This document shows positions 7,335-10,211 of a DNA stretch of 10,211 nucleotides, one piece after another. How positions within the stretch are numbered: position 1 is the first letter of the stretch; every line of letters starts with the position of its first letter. The DNA lies in contig CALLAV010000230.1 of NCBI GenBank assembly GCA_938001995.1, positions 1 through 10,211 on the forward strand, read 5' to 3'. A program made the position numbers and the translations under genes. The notes beneath the pieces were generated by a model, which saw only the letters and a list, made by a program, of their open reading frames with translations, was not told where the DNA came from and made no database searches. The DNA is from an uncultured Amylibacter sp. (GTDB lineage: Bacteria; Pseudomonadota; Alphaproteobacteria; Rhodobacterales; Rhodobacteraceae).

Positions 7335-8531
7335 TTATTCCATGGAAAACGCGGCCAAACGGTCAAATAAAACACCGATTCCAGCGCGATCAATGTTGGC
7401 GAAAGCAATGCGGAAATGCGCCTCTGCGTGGCCAGACCCACCTTCTTCGATTGTTGGGCTGAACATCGTGCCGGGCAAGGCCAATACAGACGCCTTTTCC
7501 ACCAGCTTTTGCGCAACATCATGGGATGAAGCATCGAACGGGTGGGATGCATAGGCGAAATATGCGCCGCAGCCCTTAAGCTCCCAGCCATCCAATTTTG
7601 GAAACCCCTCGATCATCGCCGCGCGACGGTCCAGAATTTCCAACCGTTCACCGCCGAGCCAATTCCCAAGGTTGCGCATCCCAAACAGCGCACCTTTTTG
7701 GCCAAGCTGGTTTGGACAAATCGTCAGCGTGTCGAGAAATTTTTCCATTTCTGCGAGCCGCTCTGCACTGGAAATGACCGCACCCACACGGTGGCCCGTC
7801 AGGCGATAGGCTTTGGAAAAGGAATACAACTGGATCAGCGTGTTTTGCCAATCAGGCCGCGTGAACAACCCGTGGGGCGCCCCCGTGGCAGAATGAAAAT
7901 CGCGATAGGTCTCATCCACCACCAGTGAAATGCCAGCGGCCTTAGCCACGTCATAAAACGCATCCATCAGCGCAGGCGGGTATTCCACACCGCTTGGATT
8001 GTTCGGCGTGACCAGAATGATCGCCTTCACACGCTCGTCAATCAACGCCGTCGCGGCTTGTGCGCTCGGCAACATCCCATCGCCGCACATCAAAACACGA
8101 CACTCAATCCCTGCCATATCCAGCCACATTTTATGGTTAAAATACCAAGGCGCGGGCAAGATTACCGCATCCCCTGGCGCACAAAGCGAGGATATGGCCG
8201 CACAAAACGCCTGATTGCAACCAGATGTGATGCCCACGTTTTCTGCCGCCAATGCACCGCCATAGGCTGCAGACCATTGCTCTGCCACCTCACCGCGCAA
8301 ATCGTCTATCCCAAGAACTGCGCCATACAAATGCGATCCCACATCATTCAACACGGCATCGGCAAGGGCTTCACGCAGTGGCGCAGGTGGCGGATCGACC
8401 GGTGCGGCTTGGCTAACATTAATCAGCGGCAGGTCAGCGGGAAACGTGACCCCGTCCACCCAACGGCGCGAATCCATGATCGGCGAGGATATAGTTCCAA
8501 ACAGGTTTTGGTTCACGGGGCTGATGGTCAT
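7335..8531 (-). CDS. PLP-dependent aminotransferase, class I/II (aspartate aminotransferase fold)
   Basis: 398 residues, a full-length fold-type I aminotransferase of the cytoplasm. The PLP-binding landmarks are in order. GITSGCNQAF (100-109) is the phosphate-binding turn. Pro-Trp-Tyr (128-130) supplies the aromatic that stacks on the cofactor. TPNNPSG (175-181) carries the conserved Asn, and VVDETYRDF (204-212) the Asp206 and Tyr209 contacts. YSFSKAYRLTGHRVG (236-250) carries Lys240, which forms the Schiff base, and Arg248. AHFRIAFAN (371-379) carries Arg374, which would bind the substrate alpha-carboxylate. The start is supported by AAGGA seven bases upstream (8539-8543). The amino donor and keto acid cannot be named from sequence alone. 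Its nearness to trp genes is not evidence of an aromatic substrate. It diverges from the ABC-F gene over 79 bp. Confidence 0.93.
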   Translation of the reverse strand: MTISPVNQNLFGTISSPIMDSRRWVDGVTFPADLPLINVSQAAPVDPPPAPLREALADAVLNDVGSHLYGAVLGIDDLRGEVAEQWSAAYGGALAAENVGITSGCNQAFCAAISSLCAPGDAVILPAPWYFNHKMWLDMAGIECRVLMCGDGMLPSAQAATALIDERVKAIILVTPNNPSGVEYPPALMDAFYDVAKAAGISLVVDETYRDFHSATGAPHGLFTRPDWQNTLIQLYSFSKAYRLTGHRVGAVISSAERLAEMEKFLDTLTICPNQLGQKGALFGMRNLGNWLGGERLEILDRRAAMIEGFPKLDGWELKGCGAYFAYASHPFDASSHDVAQKLVEKASVLALPGTMFSPTIEEGGSGHAEAHFRIAFANIDRAGIGVLFDRLAAFSME

Positions 8532-8575
8532 CTCAATTTCCTTGTAAGTCGTGGACAGAACCTAACGCCCAGCCC

Positions 8576-8604
8576 TTGACGGCGCAATGCGCATACCCGA
8601 TAGG
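8576..8604 (+). promoter_or_regulatory. Candidate promoter for the ABC-F gene
   Basis: TTGACG (five of six to the -35 consensus) is separated by 17 bases from GATAGG (three of six to the -10 consensus). A transcript starting seven bases downstream would begin at or next to the ATG at 8611, giving a leaderless or nearly leaderless message. The -10 match is poor, so this is only a candidate. The alternative is a start from the ribosome binding site AGGGG at 8602-8606 on a longer transcript. Confidence 0.25.
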
Positions 8605-8606
8605 GG
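8602..8606 (+). promoter_or_regulatory. Candidate ribosome binding site of the ABC-F gene
   Basis: AGGGG ends four bases before the ATG at 8611. It favours this start over the in-frame ATG at 8587, which would add eight residues (MRIPDRGS) unlike the family N-terminus. The spacing is slightly short. Confidence 0.45.
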
Positions 8607-8610
8607 CAGC

Positions 8611-10211
8611 ATGGCAAATCCACCGATCCTGACCCTTTCCGATATCATGCTGACCTTTGGCGGCAACCCTCTGTTTGATGGCGTCAACGCCACCGTACAC
8701 GAAGGCGCGCGCACCTGCCTTGTGGGGCGCAATGGATCGGGCAAATCCACATTGCTGAAGGTCATCGCAGGCATGGTTGAACCAGACGCGGGCAATCGGT
8801 TTGTGCAGCCGGGCATGTCAGTGGGGTATATGGATCAACACCCCGATTTGTCCGACTTTGCTACCCTTGGGGATTTTGCCATGTCTGGCCTGCAACAGGG
8901 CGAAGAATACAAGGTTGAAATGGCCGCCGAAGGGCTGAAACTTAACCCGGATCAAACACCCCAGGCCGCATCTGGGGGCGAACGCCGCCGTGCGGCGCTT
9001 GCCAAAATTCTTGCCGAAGCGCCTGATTTGATGCTGCTGGACGAGCCGACAAACCATCTCGATATTGAAGCGATTGCATGGTTAGAGGATCACCTGCGCC
9101 AAACCCGCGATGCGTTTATCCTTATTTCCCACGACCGCGCGTTTTTGCGTTCGTTGACCCGCGACACCATGTGGGTGGATCGCGGTATCGTGCGCCAAAA
9201 CCCCAAAGGGTTTGAAGGGTTTGAAGAATGGCGCGACAAGGTTTTTGAAGAAGAAGACATGCAGCGCCACAAGCTGAACCGCCTGATCAAAGCCGAGGCC
9301 CGCTGGGCGGTTGAAGGCATTTCCGCACGGCGCAAACGCAACCAAGGCCGCGTGCGCCGTCTGGGTGAACTTAAAGCCGAACGCGGCGCGCAGATCAAAC
9401 GGGCAGGGCCAGCGGCCATGGCCTTTGACAGTGGGCAAAAGTCTGGCAAACGGGTGATCGAGGCTGAGGGAATATCCAAAACCTTTGGCGATAAATTTAT
9501 CGTCTCTGATTTTTCCATCCGTATCGCACGAGGCGAACGTATCGCAATGATCGGGCCAAACGGTGTGGGGAAAACTACACTCCTGAACATGTTAACGGGT
9601 AAGTTGGCCCCTGACACGGGAACCGTGAAACTTGGCACAAACATCCTGCCGGCAATCTTTGACCAAAACCGCAGCGCGCTTGATCCCAAAGTCACCCTTT
9701 GGGACAGTCTAACCGAAGACAAAGAGCTCGGCGTTTCGGGTCAAAACGACCAAATAATGGTGCGCGGCACGCCAAAACATGTGGTCGGTTACCTCAAAGA
9801 ATTTCTGTTCAACGAAAATCAGGCTCGCGGCCCCGTGTCCGCCCTGTCTGGCGGCGAAAAAGCCCGCCTTTTGCTGGCCCGCTTGATGGCAAAAGAAAGC
9901 AACCTTCTGGTGCTCGATGAACCGACAAACGATCTGGACGTTGAAACGCTCGATCTGCTGCAAGAAATCCTTGACGATTACGACGGCACCGTCCTTCTGG
10001 TCAGCCACGATCGCGATTTTCTGGACCGTGTTGCGACCACTTCCATCGTTATGGAAGGGGACGGAAACGCCACGATCTATGCAGGTGGTTGGTCTGATTA
10101 CCAAGCACAACGAAAAGAAATAGCCAAAGCTGCGAAAAATGCGCCAAAGGCCCCAAAATCCGCACCGCAACAAGAAAAACCCAAAGCCCAACCCCAAAAA
10201 ATGAGCTTTAA
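8611..10211 (+). CDS. uup: ABC-F family ATPase, Uup type (C-terminus outside window)
   Basis: I translated 533 codons from the ATG at 8611; the frame is open to the window end, breaking after MSF. It has two soluble ABC domains and no membrane segments, so it is an ABC-F protein that acts on ribosomes or nucleic acid, not a transporter. Domain 1 has Walker A GRNGSGKST (39-47), signature ASGGE (120-124), Walker B LMLLDEPTNHLD (140-151) and switch His174. Domain 2 has Walker A GPNGVGKTT (315-323), signature LSGGE (412-416), Walker B LLVLDEPTNDLD (432-443) and His466. The inter-domain linker AEARWAVEGISARRKRNQGRVR (229-249, read in two parts) matches the Uup-type pattern. Residues about 500-530 are a Lys/Pro/Ala/Gln-rich tether. 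The final KMSF is where the Uup C-terminal coiled-coil domain usually begins. Domain 1 is shorter than usual between Walker A and signature. Both ATP sites look intact. Confidence 0.92.
   Translation, partial: MANPPILTLSDIMLTFGGNPLFDGVNATVHEGARTCLVGRNGSGKSTLLKVIAGMVEPDAGNRFVQPGMSVGYMDQHPDLSDFATLGDFAMSGLQQGEEYKVEMAAEGLKLNPDQTPQAASGGERRRAALAKILAEAPDLMLLDEPTNHLDIEAIAWLEDHLRQTRDAFILISHDRAFLRSLTRDTMWVDRGIVRQNPKGFEGFEEWRDKVFEEEDMQRHKLNRLIKAEARWAVEGISARRKRNQGRVRRLGELKAERGAQIKRAGPAAMAFDSGQKSGKRVIEAEGISKTFGDKFIVSDFSIRIARGERIAMIGPNGVGKTTLLNMLTGKLAPDTGTVKLGTNILPAIFDQNRSALDPKVTLWDSLTEDKELGVSGQNDQIMVRGTPKHVVGYLKEFLFNENQARGPVSALSGGEKARLLLARLMAKESNLLVLDEPTNDLDVETLDLLQEILDDYDGTVLLVSHDRDFLDRVATTSIVMEGDGNATIYAGGWSDYQAQRKEIAKAAKNAPKAPKSAPQQEKPKAQPQKMSF

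Noticed and set aside
9090..9722. 210-codon open frame on the minus strand inside the ABC-F gene
   Set aside because: It overlaps conserved ABC motifs on the other strand; Arg/Ser-rich shadow frame with no domain.
1..10211. Possible mobile or defence island
   Set aside because: All genes are core metabolism, envelope or translation-associated. There are no transposase, integrase, toxin-antitoxin, restriction or CRISPR signals, no long direct repeats, and no obvious shift in composition.

Overview
The window reads as ordinary chromosomal core DNA of an alphaproteobacterium. It most likely comes from the Rhodobacteraceae (Roseobacter/Rhodobacter group). This rests on moderate GC content with alphaproteobacterial codon use, on the protein sequences, and above all on the gene order trpE – yibQ-like gene – trpG – trpD – trpC, which I recall for Rhodobacter relatives. 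It is about 95% coding. I see no mobile elements, tRNA or rRNA genes, CRISPR arrays, phage genes or signs of recent transfer.

Layout. Positions 1-2075 (minus strand) hold the 3' part of a tryptophan biosynthesis cluster. It is trpG, trpD and the first 159 codons of trpC, all overlapping by 4-8 bp and so translationally coupled. Positions 2076-2213 are a divergent intergenic region with a candidate trpG promoter. Positions 2214-3827 (plus strand) hold an envelope-anchored protein with a long acidic linker and a degenerate 'divergent polysaccharide deacetylase' (YibQ-type) domain. This gene lies antisense between the two halves of the trp cluster. Positions 3837-5354 (minus) hold trpE. Its start codon overlaps the stop codon of a membrane-anchored PpiD/SurA-type folding factor (5354-7237, minus). 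Positions 7335-8531 (minus) hold a PLP-dependent class I/II aminotransferase. Divergent from it, from 8611 to beyond the window end (plus), is an ABC-F ATPase of the Uup type.

Functionally, TrpE and TrpG form anthranilate synthase (chorismate + glutamine to anthranilate). TrpD adds phosphoribosyl, and TrpC closes the indole ring. trpF and trpB/trpA are not here and must be elsewhere. trpE appears to be translated from a message shared with the ppiD-like gene, whereas trpG-trpD-trpC appears to have its own promoter. The two subunits of anthranilate synthase may therefore be expressed from different transcripts. I find no Trp-codon leader peptide ahead of either unit.

I do not see a new biological system. 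The points most worth a second look are: (1) the pseudo-enzyme-like YibQ protein in antisense inside the trp locus; (2) the tight ppiD-trpE coupling; (3) a small perfect inverted repeat that contains both convergent stop codons; and (4) the shortened first ABC domain of the Uup-type protein.
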